7,797 nucleotides of DNA from Candidatus Poseidoniales archaeon. Lineage in GTDB: Archaea; Thermoplasmatota; Poseidoniia; MGIII; CG-Epi1. Positions 1 through 6,877 of this stretch are shown in pieces; the first letter of the stretch is position 1, and each line of letters begins with the position of its first letter. The notes under the pieces are model-generated. The model was not told where the DNA came from. It saw only the letters and a program-made list of their open reading frames with translations, and searched no databases. Made by a program: the position numbers and the translations under genes. Location of the stretch: NCBI GenBank assembly GCA_015658585.1, contig DQOP01000018.1:1-7797 (forward strand), given 5' to 3'.

Positions 1-822
1 GATGAATGGAGAGTAACAAAGGATATTATCTCGCCAACATTCGTTTCAGCCGGCGACAAAATCAGGAATTTCAGTTTCAATTCCCCCGGATTCTACAAGG
101 TCAGACTATGGCTTTTCCTAATTCTTGCTCCTCTTTTGATATGGGTTGTAATGTGGGATATAGTCAGTTGGCCATTTTTGATTTGGTTTAGCTTGTGGTT
201 CTCTGCGATCGATGCCATCTATCTGAGCCGCATATGTAGTCTGATTCTATCATATTTTATTATTATTAGAATATACTCTCATTGTACCAATAATAGGAAC
301 CTGCCGATTAATTCAGGCATGATGTCGGATTTCGATGATTATGTAGTTATGCACTTGTTTCACGTCCCAAAAGACTTTGATAGTTTCAAGCTAACTTTCC
401 GTGCACTCCTTTTTGATTTCATTGGTGGTTATTTGTTGTTAATTTTCAGTGGATACTACGTCATACTATCTTCCGGTAATGTTACTAGAGTCTCTATTGA
501 CAACTTTGTTTCCAGTGGTTATCCATCGCTAATCATTGCTTTGCTGTTCATGTCTGTTTTTATACCTATAATGGAAGAATTGATGTTCCGAGGATTTGTT
601 CTGGATTTAGCCTCTGAGGTATATGGTCGCTGGGCTGCGATATTTATCTCGGCAATTCTGTTCGCTTTAATCCATCCGCTCTTTATTCTGACTGTGTTAA
701 ACGCTTTTTGGGCTGGTTTAGTGTATGGGTACCTCAGACTTCGCACTAATAGTCTTTGGCCTTCGATAGTACTGCATTCATTATGGAATGGCCACTTAGC
801 ACTTTTAGCTTTTTATTATTAA
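1..822 (+). CDS. CPBP-family intramembrane metalloprotease (CAAX protease/Abi), 5'-truncated
   Basis: The visible part is 273 residues. The reading frame is open back to base 1, so the gene begins outside the window. The TTG at 136 is not a credible start: 45 upstream codons read as normal protein and run into a continuous hydrophobic helix across it. The C-terminal half carries the CPBP (Abi/CAAX protease) signature. There is a Glu-Glu-x-x-x-Arg motif at visible residues 192-197 (MEELMFRGF), a His at 225 in a hydrophobic helix (LIHPLF), and a His-x-x-x-Asn motif at 259-263 near the end. These are the expected metal and catalytic residues of this integral membrane family. At least five or six membrane segments are visible. 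Family members process prenylated proteins or peptides, or serve in regulated proteolysis; the substrate here is unknown. It converges on elp3, and the two stop codons overlap by 4 bases. Confidence 0.85.
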   Translation, partial: DEWRVTKDIISPTFVSAGDKIRNFSFNSPGFYKVRLWLFLILAPLLIWVVMWDIVSWPFLIWFSLWFSAIDAIYLSRICSLILSYFIIIRIYSHCTNNRNLPINSGMMSDFDDYVVMHLFHVPKDFDSFKLTFRALLFDFIGGYLLLIFSGYYVILSSGNVTRVSIDNFVSSGYPSLIIALLFMSVFIPIMEELMFRGFVLDLASEVYGRWAAIFISAILFALIHPLFILTVLNAFWAGLVYGYLRLRTNSLWPSIVLHSLWNGHLALLAFYY

Positions 823-2318
823 TTTAGATCTTTGACCATATAATAGTCTTCTAGGTCATATCCCAGTTTCTCGTAGTAAAGTCTCGTACCTGCACCGTGC
901 GTAACCCTGATTTTATCATAATCCTTTGATTTCTCTTCAGCAATTTTCATCAATTTGCTTCCCAATCCCATGTGTTGCACTCCCGACCCTGTTTTCCCTA
1001 TGTCCGCTGCCTGCCCTGTCACTTTTACTTCCCTGACAGTTGCATTATCATCCAATCTCAATCTTAGATATGCCAGAAGTTTGGAGCCAGATTCGTATGA
1101 GATGAAATATTCGGTTCCTCCACTGGACTTGTATTCTATCTCCTTAAGTTCAGCGGTAGAGGGATCAATCCAGGCTCTCCAGAGTTCCCTGCAATTGATA
1201 CACTTACATTTCTTGCCCCTTCTCTTCAATTCTTTTCTTGCATATTGCCTCAGGTTTGAATTCATGACACCAGCAATTATCTGTGGTTTTGGTATATCTC
1301 TCTGTATCCTCTGGATTCTAACATAAGGTGGTACGATTTCCTTCAGATCTGCAACAACATTAGCAGCTGTTTCGGTATCATATGGCACAAAATCACCAGG
1401 GTTACGGGAAAGCGGTGAACCTTTGACTAACAAAGTAGGGTACAACTTTAGCATATCTGGCTGGAAATCCTCTTCTTCGAACAGCCGTTTGAAATCCCTG
1501 ACATCCGTTTCAGGAGTCATTCCAGGTAATCCTGGCATCATGTGGTAAACCACCTTGAATCCCGCCTCTTTCAATAATTTTGTGGCTTTGATAACATCTT
1601 CAACTTTTTGTTGGCGATTTAATTTGTCATGCACACCATCATCTAGGCATTGAACTCCAATCTCCACCCTTGTGGCACCCTGTTTTCTCATCTGGAATAC
1701 GGACCAGGGGGTGCATTCCGTAGGTCTGGTTTCCATTGTCAGGCCAACACATTTGTGCTTTGCATTTCCATTTCTATGCAAAGCCTCATCCAATGGCAAT
1801 CTTTCACCATTCAGGGTCTCAAAGGCTCCTGTCAAGAATTCGTCTTGATAATCGGGAGTTCTGGCGGTGAAAGTACCACCCATTATTATTATTTCAATTT
1901 TATCAGTGGGATGTCCATTTCTGACGTACTGTTCCAGTCTTGCATCTACCTGTGATCGAGAATTGTAATTGTGCCTCTTTCCACGCCGTGCAGCGGGTTC
2001 ATGACCAGTATATGATTGAGGACTTTCGTTTGATGGTCCTCCTGGGCAATAAGTACAGGTTCCGTGAGGGCATGATGCAGGTGAGGTCATTATTGCGACA
2101 GGCGTTACTCCTGCACTGGTACGCATAGGTTTTACTCTCAATAATTTGGCCAGTTCTGGTTCTTCAGCGGAATCTATTTGTGCTAGAAGTTGATTATTGG
2201 GTGGGACCCTCGAAAATTTCTGTTCTTTGGCTACCTCTAGTTTGATGAGCTGTACTTCTTGCCTGGTTTTAGGCTTTTTTTCCAGAAGGCGGTTGACAAC
2301 CAGTTTCGCTTCAATCAT
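819..2318 (-). CDS. elp3: Elp3-type tRNA uridine(34) acetyltransferase (radical SAM + GNAT)
   Basis: This is a 499-residue, full-length archaeal Elp3, the enzyme that uses S-adenosylmethionine and acetyl-CoA to install a carboxymethyl-type group on wobble U34 of tRNAs. The radical-SAM cluster motif CPHGTCTYC (Cx4Cx2C) is at residues 83-91 and is followed by PGG. The radical-SAM barrel core follows, with METRPTE at 195-201 and EIGVQCLDD near 219-227. A cysteine cluster CKCINC at 371-376 fits the zinc site between the two domains. The C-terminal GNAT domain has the acetyl-CoA loop QHMGLGSKLM at 448-457 and the Tyr-rich ending typical of Elp3 (RLYYEKLGY). The start follows the stop of the M24 peptidase gene by one base, with AAGGA about 12 bases upstream, so the two are co-transcribed. 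As in other archaea no Elp1/Elp2 is seen nearby; archaeal Elp3 is known to act alone. Confidence 0.97.
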   Translation of the reverse strand: MIEAKLVVNRLLEKKPKTRQEVQLIKLEVAKEQKFSRVPPNNQLLAQIDSAEEPELAKLLRVKPMRTSAGVTPVAIMTSPASCPHGTCTYCPGGPSNESPQSYTGHEPAARRGKRHNYNSRSQVDARLEQYVRNGHPTDKIEIIIMGGTFTARTPDYQDEFLTGAFETLNGERLPLDEALHRNGNAKHKCVGLTMETRPTECTPWSVFQMRKQGATRVEIGVQCLDDGVHDKLNRQQKVEDVIKATKLLKEAGFKVVYHMMPGLPGMTPETDVRDFKRLFEEEDFQPDMLKLYPTLLVKGSPLSRNPGDFVPYDTETAANVVADLKEIVPPYVRIQRIQRDIPKPQIIAGVMNSNLRQYARKELKRRGKKCKCINCRELWRAWIDPSTAELKEIEYKSSGGTEYFISYESGSKLLAYLRLRLDDNATVREVKVTGQAADIGKTGSGVQHMGLGSKLMKIAEEKSKDYDKIRVTHGAGTRLYYEKLGYDLEDYYMVKDLN

Positions 2319-2319
2319 T

Positions 2320-3417
2320 TTAGTACAAATCCTTCTTAGCTTTAGTTAAAACTTGCGGATTGTCTCCCTTGACCAGAACATCATCTTCTATTCTTACTCC
2401 TCCTTTACCCGGAATATAGATTCCCGGTTCGATAGTAACTGCCATGGATTCCTTGGCGATAACCTTTGATTTGTACGTTAACGATGGAAATTCATGTATT
2501 TCCAATCCAAATCCATGGCCAGTTCCATGGACAAAATTCCTACCATAACCTTTACTTCGTATAAAATCTCTTCCGGCCTTGTCTATGTTGTGTCCGCTGT
2601 TACCTGCCTTAAGTTCATGCGTGGAAAGTTTATTTGCTTCCAGAACCACTTGATAAATTTCCTTCAATTCAGCTGATGGTTCTCCATTCACGAAATAGGT
2701 TCTGGTTATATCTGAGCAATAACCGTCCCAGAAAACTCCAAAATCACATATTACCGGATCACCGCTTTCCAATTTTCTATTTGTATTGGAATGATGTGAA
2801 TGTGCTGCGTTTGGACCTGAGGCAATAATCGTGGTAAATGAATTCTCCTGAATTCCATTTCTACCCATAAAATAATCGATTTCAGTTCTGACTTCTCTTT
2901 CAGTGAGTCCCTCCCCGCATTCCACTAGATTCCTTGCAAATTCTTGCCCAGAATCAGATTGTTTGATTGCTTTCCTTATTCTTTCCAGCTCATCTTTCGT
3001 CTTTACGCCTCTCATTTCTGTAACAAAGTCGTTCTTGGAGGCCTTTATTCCTCTTCCCAATCCGATTTTGGAATCTATGTACACATTTTTGATTTTCTTT
3101 TCATTGAGGGTGTTTTTTAGTACATCAAGAGCTGTTTTACCATCCGATTTTATGTCTGGATAGAGGGTCCATAACCTAATATCATCGATTGAAGATTCTT
3201 CTATACATCTATGTTCTTCTAGGGAAGAGGTGATGGCTATAGGCTCTCCTTTTCTGGGAATAATTACAAAGTTCATTGTGGAACCAGGAGGGCACCCTGG
3301 TGGTGAATCCGAGTTTCCCAGATACCGGGTATTGCCTGGCAGGGAAGTTATGAATGCATCCTTCTCATCAAGATTTTTCTTAATCTCATTCCATCTTCTT
3401 TCGTAATTAATTTTCAT
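2320..3417 (-). CDS. M24-family metallopeptidase (Xaa-Pro aminopeptidase / prolidase type)
   Basis: The protein has 365 residues, the usual length for archaeal prolidase / Xaa-Pro aminopeptidase. It would hydrolyse peptides or dipeptides with proline in the second position, in the cytoplasm. The N-terminal creatinase-like domain covers about 1-135. The C-terminal pita-bread catalytic domain has all five metal ligands in order: Asp225 (VICDFG), Asp236 (SDITRT), His301 (HGTGHGFGLEIHE), Glu330 (TIEPG) and Glu344 (RIEDDV). A supporting His is at about 208. No signal peptide is present. The N-terminal domain has an unusual Pro/Gly-rich insert (SDSPPGCPPG, about 36-45). The start overlaps the end of the 55-residue membrane protein gene by 11 bases and the stop is one base before elp3, so it is an internal operon member. 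Aminopeptidase P versus dipeptidase cannot be separated from sequence alone. Confidence 0.93.
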   Translation of the reverse strand: MKINYERRWNEIKKNLDEKDAFITSLPGNTRYLGNSDSPPGCPPGSTMNFVIIPRKGEPIAITSSLEEHRCIEESSIDDIRLWTLYPDIKSDGKTALDVLKNTLNEKKIKNVYIDSKIGLGRGIKASKNDFVTEMRGVKTKDELERIRKAIKQSDSGQEFARNLVECGEGLTEREVRTEIDYFMGRNGIQENSFTTIIASGPNAAHSHHSNTNRKLESGDPVICDFGVFWDGYCSDITRTYFVNGEPSAELKEIYQVVLEANKLSTHELKAGNSGHNIDKAGRDFIRSKGYGRNFVHGTGHGFGLEIHEFPSLTYKSKVIAKESMAVTIEPGIYIPGKGGVRIEDDVLVKGDNPQVLTKAKKDLY

Positions 3418-3574
3418 TATTTCCCATTAGTGAATTTGCCATTGCGTAACCAGGCACTAGATTGCCTAAAATTAATAAACTTCCTATTATATAATAATCT
3501 TTCACTATGAAAAGCATCGAAGTAATGATAACGACAAGATACATTACATAGATATAGAATTCTTTTATTTTCAT
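3407..3574 (-). CDS. Small two-helix membrane protein, 55 aa, unknown function
   Basis: This short gene fills what would otherwise be a gap between two operon members. Its ATG lies in ATGA, overlapping the TGA stop of the upstream kinase-like gene by 4 bases. Its TAA lies 11 bases inside the start of the downstream M24 gene. Such double overlap is characteristic of translationally coupled genes and hard to explain for a chance frame. The protein begins MKIKEFYIYV and is strongly hydrophobic. One helix runs from about residue 6 to 24. A short Lys-Asp-Tyr-Tyr turn at 25-28 leads to a second helix from about 29 to 48, and a polar tail ends in GNNEN. No cysteines or known motif are seen and I do not recognise a family. 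It could be a subunit or stabiliser of the neighbouring multi-helix membrane protein; that is inference from position. Confidence 0.72.
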   Translation of the reverse strand: MKIKEFYIYVMYLVVIITSMLFIVKDYYIIGSLLILGNLVPGYAMANSLMGNNEN

Positions 3575-4164
3575 AGGCCACTTCCGATTATAGTTTCTGG
3601 TAGGTCAGGTCCTATTCCTGATAACCACAAGATAGACAGGATTGAGATTGGAAGGATTTGCATTGCAAGATCATCATCAAACCATTTTAATTTCGGTCTT
3701 TCAACCAGTACTGCAATTAGTCCACCTAATACAGAATAAAAGATTACACCAACAATCAGCTGGTATATCGCAAAACTACAGACAAAACCAATCCCAAGCC
3801 CCCATCTATCTCCAAGTTTGTGATTAACTTCTCCAATTACAGGGTCTGTATAAGCGGCCATGATTATTGTAGCAACAGCCAAACTCTGAGGGAATGCACC
3901 CATCTCGTAAAACCCTAGAATAATGAAAGTACCACTGGCAAACCACACAAATCCTGCTACTCGGTCACTTTCATAGTCCCGCATCCCAAACAGATTCAGA
4001 TTCTTGTTTAAGCGTAGGTATTCTATCCCCAGTATTATTATCCATAATAAGATCACAAGATAAATTCTCTCTAATCCCATTATTTTTTGAGGGAATAGAA
4101 AATATATCACAAAGCAGGCTGCTACCGTATGGTTGAACCGTCGGTATATCTTTTCATCAAACAT
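3571..4164 (-). CDS. Dolichol kinase / CTP:phosphatidate cytidylyltransferase-like integral membrane protein
   Basis: The protein has 197 residues with about six hydrophobic segments. The pattern resembles the SEC59/DGK1/VTE5 family of CTP-dependent polyprenol, dolichol and diacylglycerol kinases. There is an N-terminal Arg-Arg-x-x-x-His element (YRRFNH, 7-12). A mid-protein polar segment at 103-119 (AAYTDPVIGEVNHKLGD) corresponds to the family's Asp-Pro-x-x-Gly-x-x region and is followed by a Gly-rich helix. An acidic loop at 153-166 (LVERPKLKWFDDDL) corresponds to the family's VE...DDNL motif. If correct, the enzyme works in the membrane on a lipid or isoprenoid alcohol, for example in archaeal phospholipid or N-glycan carrier metabolism. 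It starts 28 bases after the TFB stop with no separate TATA box visible, and its stop overlaps the next start in ATGA. The assignment rests on motif resemblance, so the exact substrate is open. Confidence 0.62.
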   Translation of the reverse strand: MFDEKIYRRFNHTVAACFVIYFLFPQKIMGLERIYLVILLWIIILGIEYLRLNKNLNLFGMRDYESDRVAGFVWFASGTFIILGFYEMGAFPQSLAVATIIMAAYTDPVIGEVNHKLGDRWGLGIGFVCSFAIYQLIVGVIFYSVLGGLIAVLVERPKLKWFDDDLAMQILPISILSILWLSGIGPDLPETIIGSGL

Positions 4165-4192
4165 CTGGTCTCAGTCCAGATTAAAGAACGCC

Positions 4193-5128
4193 TTAGATAT
4201 GTATATCTATGTTCAGGAATTGAGCCATTTCCTTATATCTGCTTCGAATGGTAACTTCTGTCAGATCTGCAGCTCTGGCTACATCCTTCTGTTTTCTTCG
4301 TTCGTTATTGACTATCGAAGCAATATAGACTGCAGCAGCAGCCAAGGAGATTGGCACCGAATTTGTGAGAGGAACGTCTTGTGCTGCTCTGAGCAAATCC
4401 CTTGCAGCTCCCTCAACTTTTGGAGTCAATTCCAGCTTTGAACATATTCGGGGCAGGTAATCCTCAGGTAGTGGAGGCATCGAATGCATTTTCAGGGCCT
4501 TGACCATAACCTGGTAAGTTCGTGAGATTTCCTTTCGTGAATACCTACTATGCCGGCTTATCTCAGTCAATGTTCTTGGAACACCTTCCTGCCGACAAGC
4601 AGCGTACAAAGCAGCGCAAGCTACCATTTCGATTGCTCTACCACTTAATGATTGTTCCTGGATCGCTCTTCGATATATGAATGCAGCTGTTTCCTGAATT
4701 CTTCGTGGCAATTTTAGATTAGTTGCGACAGCTTGCATTTCGCGCATGGCCACAGCCATATTTCTCTCAGCAGACTTGGAAGCCCGGGCTCTCCTCTGCC
4801 ACTTTCTCATCCTAAATAACATGGACTGATTCCGGTTGGAGATTGAACGTCCATAATAATCACGATTTGTTGGTGATATCTCGGTTGAGAGTCCTTTGTC
4901 AGGAAGAGTGGTTGACATGGGTGGCCCTGCTCTGGCCAGTGCATTCTCTTGCTGCATGTCAAAAGCTCTCCATTCAGGTCCTGTATCAACGATATTTTCC
5001 TCTAGAACCAGACCACAGTCAGCACATACTATCTCAGCATGATCGTAATCCCTTTTGAGATGAGTGCTTTTACAATCCGGGCATTTTGTTATTTCGTCTA
5101 CATTTTCTTGGTCGGTTTTAGAAGTCAT
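4193..5128 (-). CDS. tfb: Transcription initiation factor B (TFB, TFIIB homologue)
   Basis: This 311-residue full-length archaeal TFB bridges the TBP-TATA complex and RNA polymerase. The N-terminal zinc ribbon has Cys16, Cys19, Cys35 and Cys38 (CPDC...CADC). It is followed by the conserved B-reader region, with GPEWRAFD at 50-57 and a charged linker to about 115. Two cyclin-like repeats follow, at roughly 120-207 and 218-309. The second ends in the helix-turn-helix that reads the BRE element (KDVARAADLTEVTIRSRYKE, 281-300). The start is fixed by a strong Shine-Dalgarno 8 bases upstream and by a TATA box at the expected distance. It is the first gene of the five-gene operon ending with elp3. 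Many euryarchaea have several TFB paralogues; whether this is the main one cannot be told from this window. Confidence 0.97.
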   Translation of the reverse strand: MTSKTDQENVDEITKCPDCKSTHLKRDYDHAEIVCADCGLVLEENIVDTGPEWRAFDMQQENALARAGPPMSTTLPDKGLSTEISPTNRDYYGRSISNRNQSMLFRMRKWQRRARASKSAERNMAVAMREMQAVATNLKLPRRIQETAAFIYRRAIQEQSLSGRAIEMVACAALYAACRQEGVPRTLTEISRHSRYSRKEISRTYQVMVKALKMHSMPPLPEDYLPRICSKLELTPKVEGAARDLLRAAQDVPLTNSVPISLAAAAVYIASIVNNERRKQKDVARAADLTEVTIRSRYKEMAQFLNIDIHI

Positions 5129-5136
5129 TTTCTCAT

Positions 5137-5143
5137 CCTCCTC
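5137..5143 (-). promoter_or_regulatory. Strong Shine-Dalgarno for tfb
   Basis: The - strand reads GAGGAGG, complementary to the 16S 3' end, with 8 bases before the ATG at 5128. It confirms that start. It is the clearest ribosome binding site in the window; sec61-beta and the transglutaminase gene show none and look leaderless. Confidence 0.85.
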
Positions 5144-5149
5144 TGGGAT

Positions 5150-5166
5150 TTCTCGTTGATTGAGAA
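5150..5166. promoter_or_regulatory. Small inverted repeat between TATA box and predicted start of tfb
   Basis: TTCTC and GAGAA are perfect 5-base arms separated by 7 bases. The repeat lies directly downstream of the tfb TATA box and just upstream of the predicted transcript start, a typical place for an archaeal repressor operator. The arms are short, so chance is possible. Confidence 0.3.
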
Positions 5167-5167
5167 C

Positions 5168-5178
5168 CCTATAAAAGG
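5168..5178 (-). promoter_or_regulatory. TATA box of the tfb operon promoter
   Basis: The - strand reads CCTTTTATAGG, preceded by a purine-rich AGAAAA stretch that fits a BRE. The box centre lies about 44 bases before the tfb ATG. Transcription would therefore start near 5146 and give a leader of about 18 bases that just includes the Shine-Dalgarno. Transcript start is inferred from the usual archaeal spacing of about 26 bases. Confidence 0.7.
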
Positions 5179-5208
5179 TTTTCTGTGCCTTTCAAGGTTA
5201 ATTCTAGC

Positions 5209-5640
5209 CTAAAGTTGTCTCTCCATTACTATGCCATCACAACCATCTTGATAGTAACAGGGAAGGATATCTACCCTTGAAAAATTCAGTTTACGATAGA
5301 AATTAATTGCATCGGAATCTTTTCTCACCTCTAGTGTTACTTTCCGTACTCCATAAACTTCACTTGCTTTTATCATTCTACTCATTATTTCCTTTCCAAG
5401 CCCCCGTCCTTGAAACTTTTTATCCAGTGCTAGGATAAGTATACGCAATTTCTCATTGGGCAAGATTGCTCCACAACCCACACCGATAATATTTCCATGA
5501 TCCTTTACTATCAGAAATCCTTCAGGCCATCTCTGATGAATGGTTAAGAAAACTTTTTTTTCATAATTCTCAGTAAGATTATCATCTAAAAAAACCATCA
5601 TCTGGTCTAGGTCCGATACCTGAAATATTTCAATATTCAT
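5209..5640 (-). CDS. GNAT-family N-acetyltransferase (RimI-like)
   Basis: The protein has 143 residues from the chosen start (MNIEIFQV). That ATG overlaps the TGA of the transglutaminase-like gene in ATGA, as coupled genes do. A Met 12 codons upstream (5676) would overlap by 40 bases and adds a non-family extension (YNFRKYQIDRT). The GNAT fold is recognisable. Beta-4 and motif A are at 66-90, with the acetyl-CoA pyrophosphate loop QGRGLG at 77-82. Motif B is at 105-120 (EVRKDSDAINFYRKLNF), where the Ser/Asn/Tyr pattern is typical of RimI and related N-terminal acetyltransferases. The substrate could be a protein N-terminus or a small molecule and cannot be fixed from sequence. It ends in TAG, 80 bases before the tfb start. 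Confidence 0.9.
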   Translation of the reverse strand: MNIEIFQVSDLDQMMVFLDDNLTENYEKKVFLTIHQRWPEGFLIVKDHGNIIGVGCGAILPNEKLRILILALDKKFQGRGLGKEIMSRMIKASEVYGVRKVTLEVRKDSDAINFYRKLNFSRVDILPCYYQDGCDGIVMERQL

Positions 5641-6845
5641 AGTTCTGTCAATTTGATATTTCCTGAAGTTGTACAACTTGAGACATAGCTGTTTTCAGTA
5701 TACGTTGCTTTTCCAGTTCCTTGACTTGAAAAAAGGTAGTAATAAGAATAAAGATTATCTCCATTTCCGTCATCAACCCAGTCTGATATTCTATAAGGAG
5801 GCATCCACATGAAGTATGAATTTGCAAGATCGATATTTACCACTGTTGACGTCCCGTCATTTAAGGGAACCAATGCATTTACCCACGCGTGACCCCCCCA
5901 ATCTCGCAGATCACATTTTTCTCTATTGTCTATAAATGCAGGTATTTTCCCCAATTCCAACCACGTCGGTATCCCCGCCGCTCTTGCAATTGATGAGAAA
6001 AGTATGGCAAAATCATCACAATCACCATAACCACTTTCCATGCTCTCTGGGCAGCTTTTTGGAATTGATGATGGCTGATATATGTAATCCGAGCTTATGT
6101 AATCAAATATATTTCTCAAGATATGAATAACATTTCCATTAGTACCATTGGTCATTTCAGATGCCAGGTCCTGGATTTCGGGCAGACTGGGCTCAATAAG
6201 CCATTCATCATCCAGGTAAATCTCATAGCCTTCTGGCATATCCTCAATGGTACCCGAATCTTCAATGGTCAATTCTGGTCGGATGGTATTGACGGTCAGT
6301 TCGTATTCGACCGATACGTAAGCCCGCTCATCATCCTTCAATTGGCCAGACCATTTCATTCTCCCAACTTCATTTTCTTCAAATTGGGGACTCACGTTGA
6401 TCTGGTTTATCTCCTGCCATAAAGTGGTATCCTGTTGTGGCCAGGAGGGTCTGTTCTCAGGTTTGCCCAGGATTAATTCATATTCGGCAGACTTGCCGTT
6501 CTCCAGGTATATTGTAAAATTTCGTATCAAGTTAATAGTAATACTTTCGGGTATGTTGTAATAGGGCGTATTCATCTCATCCCAATAGTCTAGACTTTCA
6601 TTCATCAAGGACTGGGTCTGGGGTGCTAACAACATACCTACCACTAGTAAAAGTATGATTGTCTTCTTTGGCAGATATCCTGACAGGTTTCTTGGAGTGA
6701 TTATTTTCGGGGTTTTTTTTTCTATTTGTGTCCTGGTTTGTATCTGTTCGATCGGAGCCTCCCGATCAAGAATCGGTGCGGAACAATTACCACACTTGAA
6801 ATCACTCTCGTTTAGGACAAATCCACAGGTGTTACAAAGTTGCAT
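5637..6845 (-). CDS. Membrane-anchored zinc-ribbon / transglutaminase-like cysteine protein
   Basis: This 402-residue protein has three parts. A zinc ribbon with Cys4, Cys7, Cys18 and Cys21 is at the N-terminus, followed by a Lys/Thr/Gln-rich linker. A single hydrophobic helix lies at about 61-76 (KKTIILLLVVGMLLAP). A long C-terminal part ends in a transglutaminase-like (papain-fold) core. The catalytic triad is complete: Cys276 in SGYGDCDDFAILF, His319 in GGHAWVNALVP and Asp339 in VNIDLAN. The zinc ribbon would sit in the cytoplasm and the enzyme core outside, if the helix is a type II-like anchor. The core could act as a protease, peptidase or cross-linking enzyme; the family has all of these. 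The region at about 90-220 is probably an extracytoplasmic beta domain of unknown type. No Shine-Dalgarno is seen and the start looks leaderless. It overlaps the downstream GNAT gene by 4 bases. Confidence 0.85.
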   Translation of the reverse strand: MQLCNTCGFVLNESDFKCGNCSAPILDREAPIEQIQTRTQIEKKTPKIITPRNLSGYLPKKTIILLLVVGMLLAPQTQSLMNESLDYWDEMNTPYYNIPESITINLIRNFTIYLENGKSAEYELILGKPENRPSWPQQDTTLWQEINQINVSPQFEENEVGRMKWSGQLKDDERAYVSVEYELTVNTIRPELTIEDSGTIEDMPEGYEIYLDDEWLIEPSLPEIQDLASEMTNGTNGNVIHILRNIFDYISSDYIYQPSSIPKSCPESMESGYGDCDDFAILFSSIARAAGIPTWLELGKIPAFIDNREKCDLRDWGGHAWVNALVPLNDGTSTVVNIDLANSYFMWMPPYRISDWVDDGNGDNLYSYYYLFSSQGTGKATYTENSYVSSCTTSGNIKLTEL

Positions 6846-6869
6846 CCATCTGTGAATTAGGGTATTGTT

Positions 6870-6877
6870 TAATAAAA
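6870..6877 (-). promoter_or_regulatory. Probable TATA box for the transglutaminase-like gene
   Basis: The - strand reads TTTTATTA in an A/T-rich stretch that starts right at the sec61-beta stop codon. Its centre is about 28 bases before the ATG at 6845, so the transcript would begin about at the start codon. That agrees with the absence of a Shine-Dalgarno. The match to the TATA consensus is only moderate. Confidence 0.4.

Noticed and set aside
6..191. Short + strand frame at the left edge
   Set aside because: It overlaps the open CPBP frame, shows no domain and lacks a ribosome site; it is a shadow frame.
136..822. CPBP gene starting at the TTG at 136
   Set aside because: The same frame is open to base 1 and encodes a normal-looking segment that runs into a membrane helix spanning this TTG, so the gene is truncated by the window edge.
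955..1326. + strand frame of 123 codons inside elp3
   Set aside because: It is antisense to the conserved GNAT domain of Elp3 and has no recognisable protein features.
5641..5676. Upstream start for the GNAT gene at 5676
   Set aside because: It would overlap the previous gene by 40 bases and add residues outside the fold; the ATGA overlap at 5640 is the usual coupled start.
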